Assembly (NCBI GenBank): GCA_050247075.1
Contig: JBFWUW010000012.1
Span: 1-64,000 of the forward strand
DNA from: JBFWUW01 sp050247075
Lineage (GTDB): Bacteria; Planctomycetota; Planctomycetia; Pirellulales; JBFWUW01
Direction: 5' to 3'
Length of the DNA: 64,000 bases
Positions 32,313 through 41,579 of this stretch are shown one piece after another. Made by a program: the position numbers and the translations under genes. Positions within the stretch are counted from its first letter, which is position 1, and every line of letters starts with the position of its first letter. The notes beneath the pieces were generated by a model. That model was not told the DNA's origin and ran no database searches. It worked only from the letters and a program-made list of their open reading frames with translations.

Positions 32313-34649
32313 TCAGTGATTGAACACGAACTCCGAACAGTTGAGCAACGCCCACACAATATCTTGCCAGGCTTCATCGCGCGATGGCCCCGCGGCAATT
32401 GTCTCTCGAATAGCCAGGCGTTCGTCGTCGTTTGGCAACCTCGAAAACGCCGCCAAGTAAAGCTCATCGACGATTTCGTCGTCGCCCTTGCCGGCCTCGA
32501 TCCGCTCGGCCAGGTAGCCGGTCGGAGCAACGATTTTTTCGTGCAGCGCGGGACTATTGACCAGCAACAGGGCCTGCGACAGGTCTGAGTTCGAGCCGCG
32601 TGCGCACTCGCAAGGGCTGTTGCGCAACGGACGACCAAAAGTCGTCAGGAACTGCGAGACAATCGTCTGGTCGGGGAGCGCAATGGCGCGAGTTCCGGTT
32701 GGTTGACCGACGAAGTTCTCGGTAGTGCCCGTCACCTGGTTGATAACATCCAACAGAACCTCGGCAGACAATCGCCGCGGACCGCGATGCGTAAACAACA
32801 ACCCGTCTTCGTCGCGCCGTGGATTGATCTCGGGCGCAAGTTGATAGATGCGTGAGTTGCAAATTGTCCGCAGCAAATGCTTGGAATCGAAGCCGTGCGC
32901 GGCAAAGTCCTCGGCCAGGGCATCGAGAACGCGCGGCAACGAGGCCGGGTTTGTGGCCCGCATGTCGTCGACTGGTTCGACCAGGCCAAAGCCCAACAAC
33001 GAGGCCCAGGCGCGATTGGCAAAGTTGCGGGCAAAGAACGGGTTGTCACGATGGGTGATCCAATCCGCCAGTTTTTGCCGTGGATCTTGCGGTTCGTTGG
33101 CGACCGGCAACGCGGTATCCTCGGCGAGCGCCGAGGGTGAATCGCTCGCCGGCGCACCAAGGGGGTGCCGCTCCTGGCCCGACTGGATTGGCGGTTCGCC
33201 GAAGACGCGTGGGGCGACGGACATTTGCGGCTTGCGGTTGGGGTTTTCCTGGGCTGACGGGCGGATGCTCTTAGGCCCGCCAAACCGCGAACCGAGTTGG
33301 CCGCTGTCTTTGGCTTCCAGCTTGGAGAAAAATGCCGCCAGTCCGTAGTAGTCCTGCTGGCTCCAGACTTCGTTGGGGTGGTGATGGCATTTGGTGCATT
33401 GCAGACGGACCCCGAGAAAAACCTGCGAAGTCGTCTCGGCCAAGTCCTCGACCTTCTCGTCGATAAAGAAGTAAGCCACGGGCCCGTTGGTAAACAGGTT
33501 TCCCTGGGCCGTTAGCAATTCGCGGGTCATGGCGTCGAGAGGCTTGTTTTCGCGCACGGACTGTCGAATCCAGCTATTGAAACTCGCCAGCCCCTTGTCT
33601 CCCAGGTACCGCCGGTGGGCCCGCAACAAGTCGCCCCATTTGAGCGACCAGTAGTCGACATACTCTGGGCGCTCGAGCAGTTGGTCGATAACCGCCTGGC
33701 GCTTGTTGGGGTTTGTGTCGGCCAGAAAGTTTCGCGATTCGTTCGGCGTCGGCAGCGTGCCGATCAGATCGAGGAAAACTCGACGCAGGAACGTGCCATC
33801 GTCCGCCAAGGATGCTGGCTGAACGCCGAGGTGCTTCCACTCGGCGGCCGCCAATTCGTCCAGAAAGTTCTGCGTGGGAAAGGCAAACTCCGACGGCGGG
33901 CCGTAAGGAACGGAGACGCTGACCGAGGCGACTTGACCCAGATAACGCACGGTTACGGACGTCTTGCCCGGGCGCTGGGCCGAGACGATTCCCTGAGGCG
34001 ACACGTCGGCAATGGTTTTGTCGCGGATGTCGAACAGCGCCCAGGGAGTCACGTCCCGCGACGAGCCATCGGCAAACGACGCCACGACCCGCAAGGGGAC
34101 CGCAATGCCCGACTCACCTCTGGACGGTTTCTCGCCAACCGTGCCGGCATACGACAACACGGCCTCCGGCGGTTCGACCTTGATCTGCAATCCTTCGAGG
34201 TCGTTTGGCTGGGGGCCGGGCATTCCAGCCGCGAACCAATCGCGAAAAATAGCCGCTGCTTCGGAATTGGGCGTGATTCGCTGTCCGCCGCCATGCGGTA
34301 CGCTGGCCGTCGCCTTCAACAACAGCAAACTACGATCGGGCAGCGCGGCATTAATGCGCCGGCCGCGCGAGGCTTTCGTAATTACGTCGAAATCGAACGG
34401 AGCGTCAAAGCCCAAGAGCGACAATTGCAACCCGCCCCGACCTTGAAACGACCCATGGCATGCACCCGCGTTGCAACCCGACTTGGTCAACGCGGGTACA
34501 ACATCACGTGTGAAACTTAACGGCTGCGCCACGGGCCGCAGCGCCGGTTCAACCCGCTCACGCGTGGGATCGGCCGCTTTGGTGTCAGCAGACAACAGCG
34601 CCGCTGCTAAGCCAAGAATCGTCGCCGATATTCCGCGGCTTGGGTTCAT
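32313..34649 (-). CDS. DUF1549/DUF1553 cytochrome-type protein
   Basis: A 778-residue protein from ATG 34649 (MNPSRGISATILGLAAALL, a signal peptide; the upstream extension is dropped). An N-terminal heme-like segment reads SGCNAGACHGSF, that is C-x4-C-H rather than the usual C-x2-C-H. It is followed by a Big_2-like Ig domain (VVASFADGSSRDVTPWALFD). DUF1549 begins at about 275 (AAAEWKHLGVQPASLADDGTFLRRVFLDLIGTLP) and contains the second motif QCTKCHHHP (C-x2-C-H). DUF1553 covers the C-terminus (KLADWITHRDNPFFARNFANR, LAEDFAAHGFDSKHLLRTICNSRIYQL). It is the first gene of the three-gene operon and is probably an exported heme protein. Confidence 0.9.
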   Translation of the reverse strand: MNPSRGISATILGLAAALLSADTKAADPTRERVEPALRPVAQPLSFTRDVVPALTKSGCNAGACHGSFQGRGGLQLSLLGFDAPFDFDVITKASRGRRINAALPDRSLLLLKATASVPHGGGQRITPNSEAAAIFRDWFAAGMPGPQPNDLEGLQIKVEPPEAVLSYAGTVGEKPSRGESGIAVPLRVVASFADGSSRDVTPWALFDIRDKTIADVSPQGIVSAQRPGKTSVTVRYLGQVASVSVSVPYGPPSEFAFPTQNFLDELAAAEWKHLGVQPASLADDGTFLRRVFLDLIGTLPTPNESRNFLADTNPNKRQAVIDQLLERPEYVDYWSLKWGDLLRAHRRYLGDKGLASFNSWIRQSVRENKPLDAMTRELLTAQGNLFTNGPVAYFFIDEKVEDLAETTSQVFLGVRLQCTKCHHHPNEVWSQQDYYGLAAFFSKLEAKDSGQLGSRFGGPKSIRPSAQENPNRKPQMSVAPRVFGEPPIQSGQERHPLGAPASDSPSALAEDTALPVANEPQDPRQKLADWITHRDNPFFARNFANRAWASLLGFGLVEPVDDMRATNPASLPRVLDALAEDFAAHGFDSKHLLRTICNSRIYQLAPEINPRRDEDGLLFTHRGPRRLSAEVLLDVINQVTGTTENFVGQPTGTRAIALPDQTIVSQFLTTFGRPLRNSPCECARGSNSDLSQALLLVNSPALHEKIVAPTGYLAERIEAGKGDDEIVDELYLAAFSRLPNDDERLAIRETIAAGPSRDEAWQDIVWALLNCSEFVFNH

Positions 34650-34967
34650 GGGCTTTCTCCAAAACGCTACTGCCACCGAAAGTGGCTTGATGGCAGCATG
34701 GGGCGGTCGAGGTAGGGTTCAAGGCTGGACCGGCAATTTTAACCGATCTGCCGACAGATGTCATCAGTCAATCTTGATGAATTGGCTCGCGCAGCTAGAA
34801 AAGTCCCAGTGTTGGCTTGTTGAAAGCGCGTTGTCGCAAAGGGGCAAAGCGAATCAGTGTGCTTAGATGCGCGTTCCGCTTCGAGAATGACCCGCCGCAA
34901 CTTCGCGCGCGATAGGGCCAAAGTTGCCTAATAGCGCGGCGGCTCATCGAGGCGTGCAGGTCAATAC
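34650..34967. other. intergenic, upstream of the DUF1549/DUF1553 operon
   Basis: About 320 bases between the operon start and the stop of the DUF4239-like gene. Short frames on both strands lack recognisable domains. It should contain the operon promoter; I cannot define the boxes. Confidence 0.4.
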
Positions 34968-35753
34968 CTATGGCTGGATAGGCTGCATGGACTGTTGAAG
35001 TTCGGTCATGGCATGCTGGCCGACTTGCAAGAAGCCTTCCTGGCCGCGGTCGAGATCGGCGATTAGTGACATGACGACGGCAAATGCCAAGACCAATCCA
35101 ACCATGGCGGGTGACCGGCGGGTGGCGGAAAGCCCGCATTGGTATCCAATCGCCGCGACACCAAGCATCGATAACTCAAACAGCCCGACCCAAATAACCA
35201 ATGGAATACGGCCTTGGACCCCCACCAGCATCCGTTTGGCATGCATGTCGATGAGATCGTTCAGCGATTGAATGAAAACGCCCGTGATGATCGAATGCGG
35301 GTCTTGCTCCGCGACCACCTTGGTCCTTGCCCAAAGCGACTCATGTATTTCCGCCGAGCGGACAATGGATTCCTCGAGCTTGCCTTGCCGAACGCCTTGA
35401 ATGCGAACATCGACGTACTCTCGCAGCAGATCGGTGATTTCGGACTGTGCCGGTTCGGGCAGAAGTCGTGCGCGCAGATAGGTCGTGCCAATGGCGTTGG
35501 CTTCCTCCAGCACGGCCTGTCGCTTGGCATCGAAGCGCGAGGCCGCCATGCTGAATGTAAAACCGAGGACCAAGGCCAACAGCCCCAGAATCGAGGCCAC
35601 CATGGCACCGACGGGTTGCTCCTTTTCGTCTGGCGACCGATTGTGACGCCACCGGCCGAGCCTATAGCCGCCTTCCAAGGCCAGCAACAGGAACGCCACG
35701 GCCGCCAGGAACAGGCTCCACAGCGGCAGAATATCGAGTGGTGTGTTGTGCAT
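34968..35753 (-). CDS. DUF4239-like (bestrophin-like) membrane protein
   Basis: A 261-residue protein from ATG 35753 (MHNTPLDILPLWSLFLAAVAFLLLALEGGYRLGRW). It has two N-terminal helices (the second VGAMVASILGLLALVLGFTFSMA), a soluble helical middle that begins with SRFDAKRQAVLEEANAIGTTYLRARLL, and two C-terminal helices (VIWVGLFELSMLGVAAIGY, AMVGLVLAFAVVMSLIADLDR). The pattern GLLALVLGFTFSMA..RFD.RR..V..EANAIGT is that of the DUF4239 / bestrophin-like family, whose role is unknown. It stands alone on the minus strand. Confidence 0.8.
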   Translation of the reverse strand: MHNTPLDILPLWSLFLAAVAFLLLALEGGYRLGRWRHNRSPDEKEQPVGAMVASILGLLALVLGFTFSMAASRFDAKRQAVLEEANAIGTTYLRARLLPEPAQSEITDLLREYVDVRIQGVRQGKLEESIVRSAEIHESLWARTKVVAEQDPHSIITGVFIQSLNDLIDMHAKRMLVGVQGRIPLVIWVGLFELSMLGVAAIGYQCGLSATRRSPAMVGLVLAFAVVMSLIADLDRGQEGFLQVGQHAMTELQQSMQPIQP

Positions 35754-35989
35754 CGAAGTCTCAGGAAGCCTCCACCGCTTCGCGACACCCGCGGATAACG
35801 GCTTTTTGCCGAAACCCTGCTAGCTTGCGGCGACACTTAGCAACCATGGAACCATCCCTGGCTGCAATAACGTTGACCCTGCATTTTCATCGCGCCACGT
35901 TGAAATGGCGATCGACATTGTCGGCAATCGTACAAGAGCTTGGATATCGACTTGCGTGCCGAAGCACGATTTCGGAATTGTCCTGTTGA

Positions 35990-36190
35990 TCAATATCTTT
36001 CCGCGATGAACTTGAAGGGGTAGTTTGGCTCCTCGTAGTCACCTGGTTTCTGCCGTTTGGGAAAGTCGATCTTTGTCCGTGGCACCGCCTTGTACGGAAT
36101 CTGGCCCAACAAACGATGGATCAAGTTGAGCCGCACTCGCTTCTTGTTGTTTGATTGCACCACATGCCACGGTGCCCATGAAGTATCCTT
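35990..36190 (-). pseudogene. truncated polyphosphate kinase 2 (PPK2), C-terminal remnant
   Basis: About 66 codons ending at the stop at 35990 read KDTSWAPWHVVQSNNKKRVR, then LNLIHRLLGQIPYKAVPRTK. These correspond to the C-terminal segment of PPK2 (TDT..APW.V...DKKRARLN.I..LL..IPY). The Walker A and B parts (about 200 residues) that should precede are absent, and upstream of about 36190 the frame no longer resembles PPK2. An ATG at 36232 gives an 80-residue frame, but it cannot be a functional kinase. This is a deletion or rearrangement scar. Confidence 0.75.
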
Positions 36191-36300
36191 GGCTAGGCAC
36201 AGACAGGCCACGAGAAGTGCCGAGATCAGCAACTGCTCGAAGAAGTTGGATCGGTCTCAACGGGGCGCATGGCTCGACTATCAACCCTCCCGCGGGAACT

Positions 36301-36951
36301 CTACTTCTTGGTCCCGGCTTGCTGCTGCTCAAATTGTTGTCGCGTCTCCTGGCCAATGAAGTAAATCGTCTTGCCCTGCCAGTCGAGCTTGGCACCGGCG
36401 GCGAACTTGGGGAAGCGAATTTTAGCGATCGGATCCTCAACCAAGTGGTCCTGCAAGTAGTAGTTGTTCTCTTGAATCGCGAGATAGGTTTTTACAAACG
36501 TGACAATGCGGTCGTCGATCCAGTCCGCCAGGGCCTGCTGATCGATATTGGTCAAAGGCAGCCGCAATTCATCGTGCTTTTCGAATGCCATGTGGATGGG
36601 AATAATATCGAGGTCATACTGAAAGATGACGTTTCGTACGTCTTCGTCGGCCATCACGCAGAATCGCAAATTGATGCGGGCCAATTCCGATTGAAACTCG
36701 AAAGTAGCCATCCGGCTTTCCGATGTGACGGTCGGCGTGACTTTCACCTTATCGCTGAACCGCTGGGCCAAGGCATCCAGCCGTGGACGCCAAACGCCCT
36801 TGAGCGACTCTAGTTTGCCATCCAGTTCCTCCAGCCGTTGTTGGCGCTCGTGATAGTGTTGAACGCGTTCATTCTTCTGTGCTTCGATTTTCGCCGCTGC
36901 TGCGGCAAACTCCGTGTCAATTCGCTCGGCCAGGCTCAGTTTGGCTGCCAT
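36301..36951 (-). CDS. hypothetical protein with C-terminal YHS-like segment
   Basis: A 216-residue protein from ATG 36951 (MAAKLSLAERIDTEF). The N-terminal 60 residues form a coiled coil (AAAAKIEAQKNERVQHYHERQQRLEELDGKL), followed by an alpha/beta middle (MATFEFQSELARINLRFCVMADEDVRNVIF). The C-terminus DPIAKIRFPKF, GAKLDWQGKTIYFIGQETR, QFEQQ follows the length and hydrophobic pattern of a YHS module (metal-site domain DPV.G....Y...Y.GK.YYFC....FE), but without its cysteines. Function unknown. Confidence 0.65.
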   Translation of the reverse strand: MAAKLSLAERIDTEFAAAAAKIEAQKNERVQHYHERQQRLEELDGKLESLKGVWRPRLDALAQRFSDKVKVTPTVTSESRMATFEFQSELARINLRFCVMADEDVRNVIFQYDLDIIPIHMAFEKHDELRLPLTNIDQQALADWIDDRIVTFVKTYLAIQENNYYLQDHLVEDPIAKIRFPKFAAGAKLDWQGKTIYFIGQETRQQFEQQQAGTKK

Positions 36952-37190
36952 GATTAACCTCGACTGGTTGATACCACAACTCGCAATGCCGCGAACAAGA
37001 AGCAACGTGCAACAACTCTGTTCTAACAACTCCACTGCGCGACCGCCACGAGTAGGCCTGTGAAAACACCGAATGGATGTTGGATCAGTCTCAGAACCGC
37101 TGCCTATCGAGGATTCGATCCAGGAAAAAGCAGCAATGCCGCACGACCGCTGAGTGTTCGCGCTGTTTACCTGCTGGCGTGGCCGCCTCT

Positions 37191-38354
37191 TTAGATGAGC
37201 GAATATCCTCCTCGGGCATCTTTGACGACCATCTGGATAAAATGCAATTTACGCAGCACGGGGCGCGACATCACGAAAGGGTAAAAGTCGTGTTGGCCCA
37301 TGCTTTGCGATAGCTCGTTGAGCACGGTGGTGAGTTGCAGCCAGGAGTTCACGAGGAGGACAACTTTCTTGGCATCGGGTGCCTGCGGATCGTACAGGTC
37401 GTCAACCGAGAAGGGTTCCACCGACATTTCCACATCTTCACCGCGCAGACCAAAGCCCATCGCCGTATCGAGGCTATCGACGACATGCAGATAGTGGGCC
37501 CAACATTCCGCCCAGTCTTCCCAAGGATGTACGGATGCATAAGAACTGATGTGATGGTCCCGCCAGTCCTTCGGCGGACCCTGTTCGTAATTTTGTTTCA
37601 AGGCCGCGGAATAGTCTTGCCTTTCGTCGCCAAACAGGCCGCGGAACTTTTCGAGCCAGGGCGTATCGTAGATGAGCCTGTCCCAATAATAATGGCCGAT
37701 CTCGTGGCGAAAGTGCCCCAAGAGTGTGCGGTATGGCTCGCGCATATCATTCCGAATCTTCTCGCGCGTCGCATCGTCCGCCTCTTCGACATTCAGCGTG
37801 ATAAGTCCTTGCGCGTGCCCGGTGAGCACCCGCGGACCCTTGTCTGGAGAACGCAAGAAATCGAACATCACGCCGTGTTCGGGATCCTCGCTGACCTTCG
37901 ACGTTACGGGAAGGCCAAGTCCCAAGAGTTGTGCTACCAATCGGCGCTTGGAATTCTCAATCAATCGCCACCAGCGGCCATTGTCGTCGTTGTCCAGCGT
38001 TGGAATGGTCCGGTTCAACCGGCAAGAACGACACAATGAATCCTCGTCCTCATTGGCGACCAGCCAGTTGCAACCGGCGGGGGAGTCAAAGTTCTCGCAA
38101 CGCCGCCAGAGCGGCAAGTCTATTTGTTGCCCGAACAACTTCCAGGTGTTGGCTGCGGGGCCCGCTTCCAGGGCGAGTACTTTGGCCGCCTCGGGTTCAT
38201 AGCCCAATTGTGCCTGGCAGCCGAGGCAAACGCTGTTGCGGAAGAAGATTGGCCGCTGGCACTGGCAGCGATACGAATGCCCGCGGCTCGTTGGCTGGTC
38301 GGACTTCCACGCCTCGGCCAGCAGGCGGGTGACAGACTCGAAGATGTTGTACAT
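37191..38354 (-). CDS. putative zinc-binding metallopeptidase
   Basis: A 387-residue protein from ATG 38354. The first 110 residues carry two Cys-rich zinc ribbons (CQCQRPIFFRNSVCLGCQ and CENFD...DSLCRSC). The middle holds the peptidase motif FRHEIGHYYWDRL at about 217, with a third ligand probable in the Trp/Glu-rich HPWEDWAECWAHYLHVVD. The C-terminal part (HDFYPFVMSRPVLRKLHFI) is typical of this family of bacterial zinc-ribbon metallopeptidases (Peptidase_Mx). There is no signal peptide, so it is probably cytoplasmic. The substrate is unknown. Confidence 0.87.
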   Translation of the reverse strand: MYNIFESVTRLLAEAWKSDQPTSRGHSYRCQCQRPIFFRNSVCLGCQAQLGYEPEAAKVLALEAGPAANTWKLFGQQIDLPLWRRCENFDSPAGCNWLVANEDEDSLCRSCRLNRTIPTLDNDDNGRWWRLIENSKRRLVAQLLGLGLPVTSKVSEDPEHGVMFDFLRSPDKGPRVLTGHAQGLITLNVEEADDATREKIRNDMREPYRTLLGHFRHEIGHYYWDRLIYDTPWLEKFRGLFGDERQDYSAALKQNYEQGPPKDWRDHHISSYASVHPWEDWAECWAHYLHVVDSLDTAMGFGLRGEDVEMSVEPFSVDDLYDPQAPDAKKVVLLVNSWLQLTTVLNELSQSMGQHDFYPFVMSRPVLRKLHFIQMVVKDARGGYSLI

Positions 38355-38786
38355 GCGGCTATGTCGTTTGGTTCATGGGTTTGACCGCATAACGCAGTTC
38401 TGGGTGCGTCTATCTCGGTGCATGTCCAGTCTATTCTAGCCCTTTGGGCCAAGATACACTTCTATTCGCATACCGCATCAATCGCCGAAATCGCCGCATT
38501 TAACCGCAGTTTGGGCATATTACGCTGCGTTTAACCTGTCCGTGAAACATCGGCAGCGGGTCCCACATATTCGCCGCAGAGAAAGTTGCTTTGTCAGTTT
38601 CCTCGGCCAACTCAACGAGAACGCCAGACAGCGACTTTGCGGCCACGCAGCTCCCGGCTAGATAAGTGACACAAACTGGGTGACGGCGTTGCCTGCTTGC
38701 CTCCGACGGGTGCGTGGCTGATAATCGGGCCTGTCGCGCGTGGCCGCGATCCGTACACTTCGCACGCATGCACTTCCGGGCCGACG
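38355..38786. other. intergenic, divergent promoter region
   Basis: About 430 bases between the metallopeptidase start (minus) and the RDD gene (plus). An 89-codon reverse frame at 38500-38769 has no recognisable domain or ribosome binding site. The promoters of the five-gene operon and the metallopeptidase are expected here; I see no convincing boxes. Confidence 0.4.
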
Positions 38787-39743
38787 ATGGCGAATTCCTC
38801 CAGCCAGCTCGATACTCGCATCGAGATCGTCACGCCCGAGAACATCGCCTTTCACTACCATCTGGCTGGACCGTTTCGCCGGCTGATGGCGTATTTGCTC
38901 GATTGGCTGATTCGGGCCGCCGTCATCTTCTTTCTGGCGGTGGGGGTGGCCATGTTTGGGGTGGTGGGCCTGGGGGGGATGGGGGTGGCCACGATCCTCA
39001 TCGCCATCTTCGTGTTGGACTGGTTCTACGGCGGCCTGTTCGAGGCCTTTATGAACGGCCAAACCCCCGGCAAGCGGATGTTGCGGTTGCGCGTGGTGAC
39101 GGACCGCGGCCAGCCGATCAGCGGCTGGCAGGCCATCTTGCGGAATTTCATGCGCGGCGCGGATGCCCTGCCGGCCTTTTTGCTGCCGCTGGGCTTCATG
39201 AGCCTGCCACTGGTCAGTTGGCAGTTGGGGTTTATCGTAATGATGCTCAACAACCGCTCGCAGCGGCTGGGCGACCTGATCACTGGTACGATGGTGGTGA
39301 TGGAGGAACCGGCGGAACTGTACGGCGTGCAGCGAGTGACCGAACCAGAAGCGATTCGCCTGGCCGCCGATCTGCCGCCCAACTTTGAGGCTTCCAAGGA
39401 GTTGGCCCGTGCGCTGTCCGCCTACGTATCGCGGCGGCAAATGTTTGGACCCGCACGGCGGTTGGAAATCGCCCGGCACATGGCCGAACCGCTGCGGATC
39501 AAGCTCGACCTGCCGGGCAATGTAAGTTACGACGTACTGCTGTGCGCCTTGTACCACCGCGTGTTCATCGCCGATAAGGTGGCCGACGCGGACTACAGCC
39601 GGCCTTCGCCGCGTTCGCCGGCGGCGCAGGCGCCGCCGATCGTGGGGCAGCCTTACGGGCAACCCTGGGCCGCCGCGCAGTCCGGCCAATATTCGACCAA
39701 CCACCCCCGGCCTGTCTTTACTTCGGACGAAAGGCGTTCATGA
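38787..39743 (+). CDS. RDD-family membrane protein
   Basis: A 318-residue protein from the ATG at 38787 (MANSSSQLDTRIEIVTPENI). The extension upstream to 38697 lacks similarity. RDD features are FRRLMAYLLDWLIRAAVIF (Arg and Asp in helix 1), helix 2 ATILIAIFVLDWFYGGLFEAFMNGQTPGKRML and helix 3 GWQAILRNFMRGADALPAFLLPL, ending with NRSQRLGDLITGTMVV. A soluble C-terminal tail of about 115 residues follows. RDD proteins are small transporters or scaffolds. It overlaps the next gene by four bases (ATGA). Confidence 0.87.
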   Translation: MANSSSQLDTRIEIVTPENIAFHYHLAGPFRRLMAYLLDWLIRAAVIFFLAVGVAMFGVVGLGGMGVATILIAIFVLDWFYGGLFEAFMNGQTPGKRMLRLRVVTDRGQPISGWQAILRNFMRGADALPAFLLPLGFMSLPLVSWQLGFIVMMLNNRSQRLGDLITGTMVVMEEPAELYGVQRVTEPEAIRLAADLPPNFEASKELARALSAYVSRRQMFGPARRLEIARHMAEPLRIKLDLPGNVSYDVLLCALYHRVFIADKVADADYSRPSPRSPAAQAPPIVGQPYGQPWAAAQSGQYSTNHPRPVFTSDERRS

Positions 39744-40714
39744 AAGTCGCGGAGCTGCTGGAACGCCGGCAACAGAATTGGCGCGAGCTGGAGCTACTCT
39801 GCGGTGCCATGCAGAGCCGCACCAAGGCCTCGATGGGCGCGGCTGCCGTGACCCGCTTTGCCGCCCTGTACCGCGCGGCGTGCGCCGACCTGGCCCTGGC
39901 CGATGCTTACCAATTGCCTCCGCATACCGTGCTGTATTTGCACCAATTGGTGGGCCGTTCGCACAACCAGCTTTACCGCAGCCGCGGCTTTACCTTTGGC
40001 AAGTGGCTGCGCGAGATTGCCTACAATGTTCCCCAGCGCATGTTGCGCGACCGCTGTTTGTGGGTAGCCTTCTTCTTGTTCTGGGGGCTGTTCGTCGCGT
40101 CGGCTGGCATGGCCTATACTTCCCGCTCGTTCGCCGAGAAAGCCATCGACAAGCAGACCATGGCCCACATGGAAGACAGTTTCAGCGGAGAGATTGTCCG
40201 CGGGCTAAGCCAGGACACGGAGATGTTCGGTTTCTACGTGTGGCACAACACCACGATTGGGCTGCGCTGTTTCATTTGCGGCGCGGCGCTGTTTGGAGTG
40301 GGGGGCTTATTTGAAACGGCCTTCAACGCCTATGTCTTGGGAGCCAGTTTCGGCTACATGGCCACCACGCCGCAATCGGCCAATTTCTTTCATTTTGTCA
40401 CGGCACACGGCCCGTTTGAACTGACGGCCATTGTGCTGGCGGCCGGCACCGGGCTGCGCTGCGGCTTTGCCCTGGTCTGGACCAAGGGGTTGCAGCGGCT
40501 CGATTCGTGGAAAAAAGCCGCACAGGAATCGCTGCCCATGGCCGCCTTTTCGGCCGTGTTGTTCATGGCGGCGGCCACCATTGAGGGCTTCATTTCGGCC
40601 ACGGCCCTGCCATATGCGGTCAAAGCGGGCGTAGCCATTTTTTCCATCGTGGTGCTGCTGGTCTATTTTCTGGTGCTCGGCTTTCCGCGGGAGAAGCTCG
40701 ATGCGATTAGATAA
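39740..40714 (+). CDS. SpoIIM-like stage II sporulation M family membrane protein
   Basis: A 324-residue protein from ATG 39740, coupled to the RDD gene through ATGA. The N-terminus is a helical soluble region (LLERRQQNWRELELLCGAMQSR). Five to six membrane helices follow, including GMAYTSRSF and the SpoIIM-type core (NTTIGLRCFICGAALFGVGGLFETAFNAYVLGASFGYMA, then THGPFELTAIVLAAGTGLRCG). In spore formers SpoIIM acts in septal peptidoglycan remodelling; planctomycetes do not sporulate, so here it is a general membrane protein of unknown role. It overlaps the next gene by 14 bases. Confidence 0.86.
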   Translation: MKVAELLERRQQNWRELELLCGAMQSRTKASMGAAAVTRFAALYRAACADLALADAYQLPPHTVLYLHQLVGRSHNQLYRSRGFTFGKWLREIAYNVPQRMLRDRCLWVAFFLFWGLFVASAGMAYTSRSFAEKAIDKQTMAHMEDSFSGEIVRGLSQDTEMFGFYVWHNTTIGLRCFICGAALFGVGGLFETAFNAYVLGASFGYMATTPQSANFFHFVTAHGPFELTAIVLAAGTGLRCGFALVWTKGLQRLDSWKKAAQESLPMAAFSAVLFMAAATIEGFISATALPYAVKAGVAIFSIVVLLVYFLVLGFPREKLDAIR

Positions 40715-41579
40715 CACCCGCGTGGTCGTCCGCGAACGCGGTTACCTGGAACTGCTTGATCTGGCACTCTGCCTGATTCGCGCGCATTTGGGGCTGCTGG
40801 CGGCCTACGCCCTGGCGGGTATCGTCCCCTTTGCCCTGCTCAACTGGCTGCTGCTGAGGCCGTACGACGCCAACTTGCATTTGGAGTTCGCGGAAGTTCC
40901 CGAGTGGTCTTACCTATGGCGTGTCACCTATCTGACCCTGCTAGCCATGCCCATCGCCACGGCACCGTTAACGCTCTGCCTGAGCAAAGTCATGTTCCAT
41001 GATCGTCCCACACCGGGCGAGATTTTCCGCGATTTTATGCGCAGCCTGCCGCAATTGGTGCTGGTCCGCACGTTGCTGTGGGGTTTATTGATCTTGCCGG
41101 CGGTGTTTCTGGACGACGAGGCTATTACCAGTCTGGCCACCATGGTACTTATGCTGCTGTTCTTTTTGCGGTTTTTCTTGCGGCCTTACACGGGTGAAAT
41201 CATTTTGTTGGAGCAGAACCCGCTGACGGCCCGCAATAGCTTGCAAATGACCACCGGCAAGCGGGCGCAAAACCTGCACGGGCCGCATCAGGCCGATCTG
41301 TTTAGCCGCTGGGCGATGTCGCTGCTGTTTAGCGTGCCGTGGCTGATCGCCATGTGGCTTTCGACCTGGACCTTGCAAGGGCTGCTGTTTTCCGGCAGTA
41401 CGTCCCTGGCCCCGGCGGCCTACAGCGTGGCCTACCCCGTCTGCCTGTGGCTGGTGATTGCGTTCTTTACGGTGGTGCGGTTTTTGTCGTATCTTGACTT
41501 GCGGATCCGCGGCGAAGGCTGGGAGGTAGAACTTCGGTTACGCGCGGCGGGCGAACAACTCACGAGGCGCCTGGCATGA
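40701..41579 (+). CDS. polytopic membrane protein of the DUF4129/DUF4350 operon
   Basis: A 292-residue protein from ATG 40701, inside the end of the SpoIIM-like gene. It has about six hydrophobic helices: AHLGLLAAYALAGIVPFALL, VTYLTLLAMPIATAPLTL, LVLVRTLLWGLLILPAVFL, LATMVLMLLFFLRFFL, LLFSVPWLIAMWLSTW and VCLWLVIAFFTVVRFLSY. It ends in a short soluble tail. I cannot name a family. Its position between SpoIIM-like and DUF4129 genes is conserved in planctomycete and related operons as I remember them, usually annotated only as transmembrane protein. Confidence 0.78.
   Translation: MRLDNTRVVVRERGYLELLDLALCLIRAHLGLLAAYALAGIVPFALLNWLLLRPYDANLHLEFAEVPEWSYLWRVTYLTLLAMPIATAPLTLCLSKVMFHDRPTPGEIFRDFMRSLPQLVLVRTLLWGLLILPAVFLDDEAITSLATMVLMLLFFLRFFLRPYTGEIILLEQNPLTARNSLQMTTGKRAQNLHGPHQADLFSRWAMSLLFSVPWLIAMWLSTWTLQGLLFSGSTSLAPAAYSVAYPVCLWLVIAFFTVVRFLSYLDLRIRGEGWEVELRLRAAGEQLTRRLA

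Noticed and set aside
38500..38769. 89-codon minus-strand frame with CPNCG at the end
   Set aside because: A single CPNC pair, no ribosome binding site and partial overlap with the RDD gene leader; insufficient to call a gene.
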